Shown one piece after another: positions 31,940-32,042 of a DNA stretch of 32,042 bases. Source of the DNA: UBA8231 sp964512165 (GTDB lineage: Bacteria > Latescibacterota > UBA2968 > UBA8231); assembly GCA_964512165.1 (NCBI GenBank), contig CAZEHQ010000023.1, forward strand, positions 1 to 32,042. The letters are read 5' to 3'. Under the pieces are notes generated by a model that searched no databases, was not told where the DNA came from, and saw only the letters and a program-made list of their open reading frames with translations. The position numbers and the translations under genes are program-made. Each line of letters begins with the position of its first letter. Positions within the stretch are counted from its first letter, which is position 1.

Positions 31940-32042
31940 GGGTCCGCGCCCTCGCGCCGGACCCGGGCCTCCTCGGCCTCGACTTCCCGCCGCACCTGCT
32001 CGAGCAGGCCCGTCACCCGGGCGTGGTTGATGGCCATCGCCT
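31936..32042 (-). CDS. C-terminal end of an unrecognised protein (3' end; 5' outside window)
   Basis: The frame is open from the right edge and ends at a TGA (31938-31936). The visible part is about 34 residues, including the helical stretch NHARVTGLLEQVRREVEAEE followed by ARVRREGADP. No family can be named from so little. It is immediately upstream, with a GTGA overlap, of the lyase relic, which suggests it is an intact or formerly intact member of a second carbohydrate operon lying mainly outside the window. Confidence 0.5.
   Translation of the reverse strand, partial: AMAINHARVTGLLEQVRREVEAEEARVRREGADP

Noticed and set aside
31803..32030. Plus-strand 75-codon open frame at the right end
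   Set aside because: Low-complexity Ala/Arg/Pro/Gly sequence opposite a minus-strand gene tail and lyase relic with clear similarity.

Overview
The window is very GC-rich, tightly packed bacterial DNA with no rRNA, tRNA, integrase, transposase or CRISPR array. It is probably chromosome from an uncultured member of the FCB side of the tree, most likely a Latescibacterota-like lineage from a metagenome. The reasons are the C-terminal NHPNPFN-type secretion/sorting domain on a polysaccharide lyase, a DUF6785/6784-type membrane protein, CRTAC1-type FG-GAP/ASPIC proteins, several phytanoyl-CoA-dioxygenase-like enzymes and an enolase-superfamily protein. The phylum call is inference; the family calls come from motifs seen in the translations.

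Left block (1-11194, all + strand): the end of an acidic-repeat/beta-barrel-like envelope protein, a large multi-span membrane protein, a SUMF1-domain protein with an unrecognised N-terminal half, then four overlapping genes: a TPR lipoprotein, an FG-GAP/ASPIC-UnbV secreted protein, a PcRGLX/YetA-like (PL26-type) protein and a mandelate-racemase-family enzyme. The last four are coupled by 4-, 1- and 23-base overlaps and probably form one transcript.

Central block (11353-24075): a minus-strand operon of two Fe(II)/2-oxoglutarate dioxygenase-like genes, a PL11 rhamnogalacturonan lyase and a PL9 pectate lyase. It diverges from a plus-strand oligopeptide-type ABC importer (binding lipoprotein, two ATPases, two permeases) that runs into a GT-C-like membrane protein and a cupin. 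Between the divergent operons lies a 15-base palindrome of the GntR/FadR type.

Right block (24112-32042): a minus-strand operon (TIM-barrel glycosidase-like protein, a jelly-roll-like protein, a formamidase/acetamidase) diverges from a plus-strand operon (a beta-propeller glycosidase-like gene broken by two +1 frameshifts, an alpha/beta hydrolase, a CocE/NonD hydrolase). The identical 15-base palindrome lies in this second divergent gap and overlaps the -10 box of a good sigma70-like promoter. At the extreme right are the tail of a minus-strand gene entering from outside and a frameshifted relic of the start of a second PL26/YetA-like gene.

Taken together, the window looks like a rhamnogalacturonan-I/pectin utilisation locus: secreted PL11 and PL9 lyases, a PL26-like enzyme, an Opp-type importer instead of a SusC/SusD pair, and accessory esterases, hydrolases and dioxygenases. 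One regulator, not encoded here, apparently controls at least two divergent promoter regions. The most useful new observations are the shared operator, the broken propeller gene whose second frameshift lies in a perfect 9-bp palindrome, and the lyase relic at the right edge.
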